A stretch of 9,086 bases of DNA, from assembly GCA_016181215.1 (NCBI GenBank), contig JACOZS010000031.1, positions 1-9,086 on the forward strand, given 5' to 3'. The translations under genes and the position numbers were made by a program. The number at the start of each line of letters is the position of its first letter. Positions within the stretch are counted from its first letter, which is position 1. The notes beneath the pieces were generated by a model. The model did no database searches, was not told the DNA's origin, and worked only from the letters and a program-made list of their open reading frames with translations. Source of the DNA: Candidatus Woesearchaeota archaeon (GTDB taxonomy: Archaea > Nanobdellota > Nanobdellia > SCGC-AAA011-G17 > JACOZS01). Positions 1 to 5,198 of this stretch are shown here, piece after piece.

Positions 1-224
1 CGTTGTACGTCGTACGCCTGTACTCCTTTATTTCCACTGGAAACAAAAAAAAGGTCTTTATCTTCTGGCTTTCTTAATAATTCGTCTATTTTAGCCGTAG
101 TTTCATTTTTAAGGTGGAAAAATTCGTTTTTTAATGAATCTAAGTCTTTTCTAAGCGAATCTATATCTTCTCTTACTTTTGAGAAAGAACCCTTAACTTT
201 TACTCCTAACTCGTTTACGTCCAT
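1..224 (-). CDS. Coiled-coil protein, N-terminal part (cut by left edge)
   Basis: The gene starts with ATG at 224-222 and stays open for 74 codons to the window edge, so only the N-terminus is present. Residues about 10-50 form a charged heptad-like segment (for example REDIDSLRKDLDSLKNEF) typical of a coiled coil. It is followed by a short motif, VSSGNKGVQ, and then a segment coded by repetitive GTAC-containing DNA. No catalytic motif or signal peptide is visible. From memory, DPANN archaea carry many proteins with a coiled coil, a hypervariable repeat linker and a C-terminal winged helix; this N-terminus fits that pattern, but the C-terminal part is not in the window, so that is inference. 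The start is supported by a TATA box 26-40 nt upstream (252-265). It is preceded by a repeat-rich spacer that separates it from the winged-helix gene. Confidence 0.7.
   Translation of the reverse strand, partial: MDVNELGVKVKGSFSKVREDIDSLRKDLDSLKNEFFHLKNETTAKIDELLRKPEDKDLFFVSSGNKGVQAYDVQ
23..42 (-). other. ORB-like sequence inside a coding region
   Basis: Read on the minus strand the 20-mer is TTCCAGTGGAAATAAAGGAG. It matches 17 of 20 positions of the archaeal origin recognition box as I recall it (TTCCAGTGGAAACGAAGGGG), including the whole dyad TTCCAGTGGAAA. It also codes for residues within VSSGNKG of the coiled-coil protein, so codon constraint may explain it. Binding by Orc1/Cdc6 is only a possibility. 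Confidence 0.35.
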
Positions 225-251
225 TTTAACCCTTATATTTGTAGAATGCGG

Positions 252-265
252 TTATTTATATAGTT
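252..265 (-). promoter_or_regulatory. TATA box of the coiled-coil gene
   Basis: The minus strand reads AACTATATAAATAA here, a strong archaeal TATA element. Its centre lies about 34 nt upstream of the ATG at 224, which places transcription start a few bases before the start codon (leaderless or very short leader). Confidence 0.65.
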
Positions 266-295
266 TATGTGGGTGTTTGTCGAATGTAAATGATT

Positions 296-309
296 AATAT
301 GCGCATATT
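296..309. promoter_or_regulatory. 14-bp perfect palindrome, possible operator
   Basis: AATATGCGCATATT is a perfect inverted repeat. It sits about 30 bp upstream of the TATA box at 252-265, where an archaeal activator or repressor dimer could bind. No regulator is identified; the winged-helix protein at 429-695 is merely nearby. Confidence 0.35.
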
Positions 310-317
310 CGGTGATT

Positions 318-390
318 GGCGTTGCTTGTCATTGTTCGGCATTGTACGGCATTGCTCGGTATTGTTGTACGGCATTGTACGCTGTTGGGT
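318..390. repeat. Degenerate 10-bp tandem repeat
   Basis: About seven consecutive units resemble GGCATTGTAC: GGCGTTGCTT, GTCATTGTTC, GGCATTGTAC, GGCATTGCTC, GGTATTGTTGTAC (13 bp), GGCATTGTAC and GCTGTTGGGT. Two units are identical. The array lies between the stop of the winged-helix gene and the promoter of the coiled-coil gene, and the flank 391-420 continues as G/T-rich DNA. The unit reads GTACAATGCC on the minus strand and shares GTAC/GTACAA words with the DNA at positions 1-22. No protein is supported across it. Units this short, with no spacers, do not form a CRISPR array. Confidence 0.7.
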
Positions 391-428
391 TGGATTGTGT
401 GTGTTGTTGTGTGGCAAGTTCACCTTGC

Positions 429-695
429 TTACTGTTTTTCCACTGCCTTAAGTGCTGCTTCTGTTAGTCTCCATCGCCTTCTTGATAAGAGTTGTTTGCC
501 CTTTGGGTTTTTGGATACTGGTTCTAAGATACCTTGTTCTTTTAATTCTATCAGTAAGCGCTTTATAAACTCTTCATCCCTAGCAAGCATAGACGCCAAT
601 TCTGAAGTGAATAGTGCCTTTGGACTGTGTTCGAATACATTACTAATTATTTGTTCTTTAATCTTTTTGCGCGTGTTTTCAGATAGTTTAGACAT
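429..695 (-). CDS. Small winged-helix DNA-binding protein
   Basis: This 88-aa protein is nearly all one winged-helix domain. Residues about 9-28 form helix 1. The segment from LFTSELASML to FIKRLLIELKEQGIL (about 29-58) has the spacing of a helix-turn-helix with a recognition helix. SKNPKGKQLLSRRRWRLT (about 61-78) fits a basic wing between two strands, followed by a short C-terminal helix. It has no ligand-binding or membrane part, so it is probably a DNA-binding transcription factor or chromatin-associated protein of the cytoplasm; the target is unknown. The start is the first ATG after a TATA box (717-725) that is 26 nt upstream, which suggests a leaderless mRNA. It has its own promoter rather than an obvious operon link with the gene before it. 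Gene assignment is firm; function beyond DNA binding is inference. Confidence 0.85.
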   Translation of the reverse strand: MSKLSENTRKKIKEQIISNVFEHSPKALFTSELASMLARDEEFIKRLLIELKEQGILEPVSKNPKGKQLLSRRRWRLTEAALKAVEKQ

Positions 696-716
696 CCTAG
701 AGCATAATAAAGTATT

Positions 717-725
717 GTATTTAAG
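717..725 (-). promoter_or_regulatory. TATA box of the winged-helix gene
   Basis: The minus strand reads CTTAAATAC, centred about 26 nt before the ATG at 695. The same nonamer at the same distance precedes cdc6 (5169-5177). Confidence 0.55.
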
Positions 726-742
726 ATATTCGGTTAAGCCAG

Positions 743-1171
743 TTACCCTATATAGTTTTTCGTATTTGTTTTGGTTGAGGCTTTTGGTAGTGGAAGATGC
801 GGTGGTAGGTTAACCTCTTGGCTTAAGGAAAGGGCCTTTATTGTGCATTTTGTCAGAATTGTGTTTATTACATGCGTTGCTAATTCCTGCCCTATTTTCT
901 TGCCTTTTTTCCATTCAGCGAGCATATCCTTAATTTTCTTAGTTTCGTCTACATAAAGCACGTCTCCGCTTAAGGAAATTATGCCGATTTTTGGTTCATA
1001 ATCTACCTGATAGTCAAAGAAAAATCTGAGCGCTTGCTTGTCTTGAGAAATTTCAATTTTGGCTTCCTGCAGATCTGTTATTTTGACGTTGTGTTTAATT
1101 TCAATCTTTCCTTTTACTGGACTATCCTTACTGGCGGTTATTTTTTCTATGTTTACTCCTAGTATTGGCAT
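743..1171 (-). CDS. Conserved archaeal protein, possibly SecB-like
   Basis: The 142-aa protein starts at ATG 1171, downstream of a TATA box at 1202-1212. It lacks a signal peptide and membrane segments, so it should be cytosolic. The N-terminal two thirds look like alternating beta strands (KGKIEIKHNVKITDLQ, ALRFFFDYQVDYEP, KIGIISLSGDVLYVD). A helix with a Lys-rich turn (KIKDMLAEWKKGKKIG), a long helix (about 93-117) and a terminal PPHLPLPK motif follow. This order, strands closed by a helix that carries an N-x-I-L-x-K-C segment and then a Pro-rich tail, is reminiscent of SecB-like chaperones (compare the archaeal SecB-like protein MJ0357). The resemblance is from pattern only and is weak. 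The last 12 residues are Thr/Lys/Asn-rich and probably disordered. It follows lonB by 42 bp on the same strand, so a proteostasis role would fit the context, but it has its own promoter. Confidence 0.8.
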   Translation of the reverse strand: MPILGVNIEKITASKDSPVKGKIEIKHNVKITDLQEAKIEISQDKQALRFFFDYQVDYEPKIGIISLSGDVLYVDETKKIKDMLAEWKKGKKIGQELATHVINTILTKCTIKALSLSQEVNLPPHLPLPKASTKTNTKNYIG

Positions 1172-1201
1172 TTGATATCACAAGAAACGACCTAGCTTAA
1201 A

Positions 1202-1212
1202 GGTTTATAAGC
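1202..1212 (-). promoter_or_regulatory. TATA box of the 142-aa protein gene
   Basis: The minus strand reads GCTTATAAACC. It lies directly after the lonB stop codon (1216-1214) and about 36 nt before the ATG at 1171, giving a leader of roughly 10 nt. It suggests separate transcription from lonB. Confidence 0.55.
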
Positions 1213-1480
1213 TTTACTTTATTTTACTCAGAATATGTTCTTTTCCTTTCCATACTAAGGCTTCTTTAAGAACGTCTCTTATGTTTGAAACTGGAATTAT
1301 CTTGATTTTGCGCTTAATTTCCGGGGCAAGAATTATGTCATTTTCATTGGCTTTTGGAATTATAACTCTTAAAATGCCTGCTTCTATTGCTGCTTCTACT
1401 TTTCGAGTTACGCCTCCTACTGCTAGAACTTCTCCGCGAACTGATAAGGAACCAGTAAGTGCTGTATCTTGCCTGACTGG

Positions 1481-1491
1481 CACGTTTTTAT
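1481..1491 (-). other. Frame break in lonB
   Basis: On the minus strand the sequence reads GCC ATA AAA ACG TGC in the upstream frame, but the conserved protein resumes as AAA AAC GTG CCA in the -1 frame. LonB proteins normally have about seven residues (VISAIEG in Thermococcus, from memory) between the ATA motif and the (I/V)PV that starts the next segment. Here only 8 nt are present instead of about 21, so 13 nt seem to be missing. Confidence 0.75.
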
Positions 1492-2916
1492 GGCTGTTGC
1501 TACTGCTATTGATGCAGAGTCTCCTTCCACGCCTTCTCCTGCGGTTTGCAGGAATTGTACAAAAATATCATATTTTTCTTTTATGTCCTCTCCAAAGTAT
1601 TTTAAAATTATTGCTGAAACATTCTTGACTGCCTCTTTTGCGATTTCTCCTAAACGACCAGTAGCTATAAATTCTGATTTTTTGCCGCCGATGGTTACTT
1701 CTGATTCTATCGGTAAAACGAGGCCTGAAAAGTAGCCTTGGGAGCCCATTACTGCTAATCCGTTAACGCGGCCTATGATGTTTCCCTTGACTAGTATTAC
1801 GTCATATGCTTTTTTATCCTCTATGTACTTATCTACAATCTGTTGTTCGAGGGTTTTTGCGAGGGTTTTTGCGGCAATAACGTGTTTTGTTTCTACGACT
1901 TTTGCTTTTTCCTCCAGGGCAAGGTCGCCTGCTGCTCTTAATAGTCCGCCAAGTTCTCGCAAGCGGAGAGTTAATTTTCCAGCACGGCCTGCACGTTTTT
2001 TTGCTTCTTCTATTATAGCTAAAACTGCTGCTCTGCTAAATGGCGGGATTTTCTTATCTTTAGCTACTTCTTGGGCGATGAATACTGCGATTTTGTCGCA
2101 GTTTTCTTGAGTATCGTCTATTATGCTGTTCATATGAACTTCGTAGCCATATCCCCTTATTCTGGATCTTAGGGCAGGGTGCATTTTTTTTATTGTTTCT
2201 ACTGTGCCTGCTGCGACTAAAACAAAATCACAGGGAACTGGATTACTCCTGACCATGGCTCCGGAGGATCTTTCTGATTGACCTGTTATTGGGTATTTTT
2301 TTTCTTGCATTGCTGTTAGTAATTCTTGCTGAGAATGCGGCTGCAAATTTCCAATTTCATCTACAAATAAGACCCCTCCGTTTGCGCGGTGTATCATTCC
2401 TGGAACAAGGCGCTCGTATGCTGGAGTACCTAGACCCCCTGTTTGTAATGGATCATGTAAAACATCTCCTAGTAATGCGCCGGCGTGCGTGCCTGAAGCA
2501 TCAATAAATGGAGCTTTTTGTTTGTCTGAATTATCAATTAACAATTTCGGGATTGCTCCGTTTCCTGAAACCAATTTAACTCTTTTGTTTAAATTAATGA
2601 ATAACATGAAGATTGCCAGAAACATCATAGATCCAAGAAGGGAGGCTGCAGCCATTATATCTCCGTATTCTTTTCTAATCCACCACGGGGTTATCATGGT
2701 TAAAAGAACTAGGATGAAAAAAACGAGGTTTTGATATTTAAAACTATTTGACAATCTAAGTCTGAGTTTATTTATGAGTTCTTTGCCTTTGCCGCGCTGA
2801 ACGGTTTTGATAACCGGGATATTTTCATCCTGCGGATTGTTGATAGAGAGTATGTCTACTAAACGTTCTTTTGGTAAGAGTTCTGCCAGGGCTTGTCCTG
2901 TTAAGGATTTACCGGT

Positions 2917-4065
2917 ATTATGCGAAATTATGCCGTTTGCGACAAACCTATGACCTTCCGGTACTTCTATATCAAATACATCCGCATATCCTTCTTTTAT
3001 TACCTTTACTACTTTTTCTCCTATTTGTTTTCTGACTCTTGCAAATTTAATAGCATCTGCTGCCAATGAATTTAGGACCTTAATTTTTTTTCGGCAGGCG
3101 AAACCTATTTTTTTATGAAATTTTATTATGTCGTATCCCCTCCTTATATGTAATTGCAGATCACTATGTTTTGATTTTCCGTAGATGGTTGCTATGTTCG
3201 AAAATATGCCAAATCTCAATAGCATTGTCTGAACATCTCTCAATAGTTCCAGATTTTTTGATTTGAGGGCTATGCCTCTGCGACCCCTACCTTTGTTATA
3301 AACCGTACCGTCTGCTGTGAATAACCATTTTAAGAAAGATGCTGCAACTTTGTTGCCTGATCTTAATATAAGATCTGGGATTCTTTTCTCTTGTAAAAAT
3401 TTCAAGTTATGGTAAATATTTTGATTATTTATCTCTATATAATGGAGTGGCATGTTTCTATCTTGCCTAACCCTCTTATAGTGGCGTGGTGTTATACTGA
3501 AATTCTTTTCCACAAAAGAGATTGTCTTTTTGAGTATATCCTTCTCATCTTCAGCAACTACAAAACCAAGCCTTTCCTTTTTAGAATTCACCCAGCCATC
3601 ACCGATTATATACCCAAATAACGCAGCAATATCTGGTGTTACTTTGATTGGAAGTTTGCCGTGGAATTTAGGGCCCATTTTTTTTCTACTTATGTTAGAG
3701 AAATTCGTTTTTATGTATTTCTTAATCGTGCATCTAACTCCGCTTACTACGGCGACTCTTTCGCCCTCTTTTATTTCGTCAAGGCGTTTCCACCTTCTTG
3801 TGGAGCTGCCTCCAGTAAATCCTTGCTTTTTCTCTACGATTAGAATCGGGTGGTTATGGGTGCCTTTAATACTTTTCCCTGACTCAGTAACTATTTCCAT
3901 GGTTGGTTGGTTTTTATATGTGTGAAAAACACTGGCAAGTGCGGTTTTATGGCCGCTCCCTATCATCACGCTCTTTTTTATTTTTTCTAGGTGAGTAGTT
4001 CCAAAGTCGCTAATTTTTAAGATCGCGCCGTTACTTTGAAAGACCCTCTCGTCCCCGATTAGACA
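2917..4065 (-). mobile_element. LAGLIDADG homing-endonuclease intein in LonB
   Basis: The element codes for 383 residues (C49 to N431 of the precursor), in frame, and interrupts the P-loop as GEPG/intein/TGKS; after splicing GEPGTGKS is restored. Splicing blocks are all visible: block A begins C49-LIGDERVF, block B has G-T117-H-N-H120-P, block F has [12 protein letters not shown], and block G ends ANGIISHN431 with T432 as the +1 extein nucleophile. The penultimate His430 is present. Between them lies a DOD-type endonuclease with two LAGLIDADG helices, LFGYIIGDG (D204) and LKWLFTADG (D300), both acidic residues intact. It is therefore predicted to splice and perhaps to cut an intein-less lonB allele. 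Inteins at this same P-loop site are known in Pyrococcus Lon. LonB cannot bind ATP until it is spliced out. Confidence 0.95.
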
Positions 4066-4230
4066 CCCCGGTTCTCCTATTAATAAAACGTGGCGTCTTT
4101 GTTTGGCGGCCTTTCTAATTATTTGAATTGCTTGATCCTGGCCAAGGACCTGTTTCCATAGTTCGGTTGGTACTTTTATGTCTTTTGTGGTTTTAAAGTT
4201 TAGTTGCATTTTGAATATTATAGAGAAAAA

Positions 4231-4240
4231 GGTATATTAA
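4231..4240 (-). promoter_or_regulatory. TATA box of lonB
   Basis: The minus strand reads TTAATATACC, centred about 26 nt before ATG 4209, with purine-rich AAGGTTAAG just upstream as a possible BRE. Spacing suggests a leaderless lonB transcript; no Shine-Dalgarno is seen before the ATG. Confidence 0.55.
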
Positions 4241-4322
4241 CTTAACCTTTTTGTAAGCTGTAAAGTTCTCGCGAATGTTTGAAGCAACTGATAGCCGGAG
4301 GCTCGATGGTATGGTCTTTTAT

Positions 4323-4586
4323 TCAGATTATATCTTCTTCTGCAACAACTACGAAGTCGCCTACTGCGATTACAGAGGAGAATGGGATCAATATGCTGTT
4401 CTGAGAATCTCTTTCTAATGAAAGCCCTTCTGCGTATGCTGTTGGATTTCTCAGTAAAAGGTGCATTAATTCGCCTGTTCGCATTTCAAAGGTCAGGTTT
4501 CCAACTTCGCCGAATCTCTTTCCGGATTTTGTAACTACGGTTTTTCCAAGCATTTGTTTAGAATGTCTTTTTTCTTCTTCTGGCAT
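4323..4586 (-). CDS. PRC-barrel domain protein
   Basis: The 87-aa product is one PRC-barrel: LGKTVVTKSGKRFGEVGNL (about 13-31), then an FEMRTGELMHLLL strand (about 33-45), then the closing ILIPFSSVIAVGDFVVVAE (about 65-83). The pattern of strands with a K-x-G-x-x-x-G turn and a final V-x-x-V-G-D-x-V-V-V is characteristic. Archaeal stand-alone PRC-barrels include the CdpB-type proteins that bridge SepF and the cell-division machinery, and others linked to RNA metabolism; which one this is cannot be told from sequence. No membrane segment is seen. The ATG is preceded by GGGTGG (4591-4596) at 4-nt spacing and by a strong TATA box. It is the first gene left of the predicted origin and is separated from lonB by 113 bp. 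Confidence 0.88.
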   Translation of the reverse strand: MPEEEKRHSKQMLGKTVVTKSGKRFGEVGNLTFEMRTGELMHLLLRNPTAYAEGLSLERDSQNSILIPFSSVIAVGDFVVVAEEDII

Positions 4587-4590
4587 TATT

Positions 4591-4596
4591 CCACCC
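4591..4596 (-). promoter_or_regulatory. Ribosome binding site of the PRC-barrel gene
   Basis: GGGTGG on the minus strand, 4 nt before the ATG, pairs with the archaeal 16S anti-Shine-Dalgarno (core CCUCC/CACC). It confirms the start, unlike the leaderless-looking genes nearby. Confidence 0.6.
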
Positions 4597-4624
4597 TTTT
4601 TGATGCTGTAGTTTTGATTTTGAT

Positions 4625-4635
4625 GTATATAAAAC
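4625..4635 (-). promoter_or_regulatory. TATA box of the PRC-barrel gene
   Basis: The minus strand reads GTTTTATATAC, the best TATA match in the window. Its centre is about 44 nt before the ATG, leaving an 18-nt leader with a Shine-Dalgarno. A TCGCGA hexamer lies 3 bp further upstream, where BRE would be. Confidence 0.65.
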
Positions 4636-4684
4636 TTTCGCGAGTTTAATTGATATGTTGAACTGTTTATATCCTTATTAAAGT

Positions 4685-4704
4685 GGTGTTGGTTTCTTTT
4701 GGAG
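4685..4704 (-). promoter_or_regulatory. Degenerate ORB (outer left)
   Basis: CTCCAAAAGAAACCAACACC on the minus strand. It matches only 11 of 20 positions of the recalled ORB consensus and lacks the G-string. Its first 16 bases match the neighbouring box at 4727-4746 at 15 positions, 42 bp away in the same orientation, which is about four helical turns. Confidence 0.45.
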
Positions 4705-4726
4705 AAAAATGAGGATTATACTCCCT

Positions 4727-4746
4727 CCCCTTGGTTTCGTTTGGAG
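4727..4746 (-). promoter_or_regulatory. Candidate ORB (inner left)
   Basis: CTCCAAACGAAACCAAGGGG on the minus strand matches 15 of 20 positions of TTCCAGTGGAAACGAAGGGG, including TCCA, GAAAC and the GGGG string. The G-string end points away from the AT-rich core. The consensus is from memory. Confidence 0.6.
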
Positions 4747-4910
4747 GTTTTGTTGGTTTTTGTCTCGGGATTTTTGGGTGGTGGGATTGGTTTTTGACTT
4801 TAAATGGCCTATTTTGGTTATGTGGGTGGTTTTGGTGGATTGGTTGAGGTCTTGGTAGTTTTGGTGGGGTTTTCTGGGGGATTTGGTTATTTGTGGTCTA
4901 TTGGCTTTAT
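4731..4910 (+). other. G/T-rich block in the origin
   Basis: By count, 154 of 180 bases on the plus strand are G or T (only 10 C and 16 A). It is full of GG and GGG runs with short T-rich loops, for example GGGATTTTTGGGTGGTGGG and GGTGGGGTTTTCTGGGGG, so it could form two-tetrad G-quadruplexes when single-stranded. It lies between the left boxes and the AT-rich core. No protein is supported in it. Confidence 0.75.
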
Positions 4911-4990
4911 ATTGATATTATAATTAAGAATAATATATATTATATTATTATTTAGTTTTTAAGTTTTTCTATTCTACAAAATATTCTTTC
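4911..4990. other. AT-rich block, candidate duplex unwinding element
   Basis: 71 of 80 bases are A or T, and 38 of the first 40. The core contains alternating TAATATATATTATATTATTA, the most easily melted DNA in the window. It sits between the oppositely oriented box groups, the expected place for the duplex unwinding element. Confidence 0.65.
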
Positions 4991-5049
4991 TAGCACTTTC
5001 TATCAAATAGATGGTATCGGATGGTGGAATAATAAGAATTAGGAATTTT

Positions 5050-5069
5050 TTCTATCGGAAACCGAGGTG
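5050..5069 (+). promoter_or_regulatory. Candidate ORB (inner right)
   Basis: TTCTATCGGAAACCGAGGTG matches 14 of 20 positions of the recalled ORB consensus, with GGAAAC and AGG.G intact. It has opposite orientation to the left-hand boxes. Confidence 0.55.
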
Positions 5070-5120
5070 TTAATCTTTCAGTGATTATCAAAATCAAAAG
5101 CGGTATTTATAAAGAATTAT

Positions 5121-5140
5121 CTCCATGGGAAATATAGGTC
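5121..5140 (+). promoter_or_regulatory. Candidate ORB (outer right)
   Basis: CTCCATGGGAAATATAGGTC matches 12 of 20 consensus positions (TCCA, GGAAA, AGG) and is followed by TGGG. It is 71 bp from the inner right box in the same orientation and about 50 bp before the cdc6 TATA box, so bound initiator could also repress its own gene. Confidence 0.45.
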
Positions 5141-5168
5141 TGGGTGTATAGTATAAAGTGTAACAATG

Positions 5169-5177
5169 CTTAAATAC
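5169..5177 (+). promoter_or_regulatory. TATA box of the cdc6-polD operon
   Basis: CTTAAATAC, centred 26 nt before ATG 5199. AGGTGG at 5192-5197 ends one base before the ATG, which is closer than a usual Shine-Dalgarno, so the mRNA may be leaderless. Confidence 0.5.
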
Positions 5178-5198
5178 AAAGTTTAAATCTAAGGTGGC

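Larger units (their letters stand above)
1214..4209 (-). pseudogene. lonB: LonB protease with intein; frameshifted near C-terminus
   Basis: This is the archaeal membrane-anchored ATP-dependent Lon protease, which degrades proteins at the inner face of the cell membrane. The first frame runs from ATG 4209. It has the AAA+ Walker A split by an intein (G48, then T432-S435), two membrane segments between Walker A and B (about 494-511 and 518-539), Walker B VLFVDE (613-618), a sensor-1-like VLVAAGT, and the Lon protease domain with EGDSAS (catalytic Ser898). After I907 (1491-1489) this frame leaves the family and ends at 1423. The expected continuation, PVRQD to [10 protein letters not shown] and GGVTRK with the catalytic Lys at 1402-1400, lies in the -1 frame from about 1486 to the stop at 1216-1214. 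Residues between ATA and VPVRQD are about four too few, so a 13-bp deletion fits best. Without the intein and with the break repaired it would be about 615 aa, close to normal LonB length. As written the product lacks the catalytic Lys. A sequencing or assembly error is a real alternative, because both halves are otherwise well preserved. Confidence 0.85.
4685..5140. other. Predicted chromosomal replication origin (oriC)
   Basis: The 612-bp space 4587-5198 between divergent genes has no supported protein-coding gene. It holds candidate origin recognition boxes at 4685-4704 and 4727-4746 (minus) and at 5050-5069 and 5121-5140 (plus), a G/T-rich block and an AT-rich block between them. Their G-string ends all point outward, so the two sides are mirror images around the AT-rich core, as in described archaeal origins. 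The origin is next to orc1/cdc6 and the PolD genes, as in Pyrococcus. Genes on both sides are transcribed away from it. The functional claim is inference from layout and motif similarity. Confidence 0.72.

Noticed and set aside
318..390. CRISPR array
   Set aside because: Units are about 10 bp, degenerate and contiguous, with no spacers and no cas genes.
316..813. Open frame of 165 codons on the plus strand
   Set aside because: It runs antisense through the winged-helix gene and the tandem repeat; its Cys/Val/Leu-rich start is just translated G/T repeat DNA, with no domain.
1481..1495. Programmed -1 frameshift in lonB at the AAAAA run
   Set aside because: A single Lys-tRNA slip on AAA could shift the frame, but the product would still lack about four residues, and there is no canonical heptamer or clear downstream structure. 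A 13-nt deletion or assembly error explains more.
1775..2110. Plus-strand open frames opposite lonB and the intein, such as this one and 3530-3925
   Set aside because: The opposite strand carries continuous conserved LonB and intein sequence; these are shadows.
4269..4274. TCGCGA upstream of lonB, also at 4638-4643 upstream of the PRC-barrel gene, as a shared operator
   Set aside because: About one occurrence per 9 kb is expected by chance at this base composition, and the distances to the two TATA boxes differ (about 30 bp against 3 bp).
4210..4322. Small RNA or terminator in the PRC-lonB spacer (AGCCGGAGGCT hairpin, CTGA word)
   Set aside because: The stem is only 4 bp, there is no following T-run on the transcribed strand, and no C-box partner for the CTGA.
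4709..4858. 49-codon frame on the plus strand (starts MRIILPPLGF), with GGAG before the ATG and a TATA-like GTTTATATCC upstream
   Set aside because: Trp, Val, Phe and Gly dominate because the DNA is 86% G/T, and the frame overlaps a candidate ORB. A tiny membrane peptide cannot be excluded, but nothing beyond composition supports it.
4998..5014. A further ORB, TTCTATCAAATAGATGG
   Set aside because: It resembles the start of the 5050 box but lacks GGAAAC; agreement with the consensus is too low.
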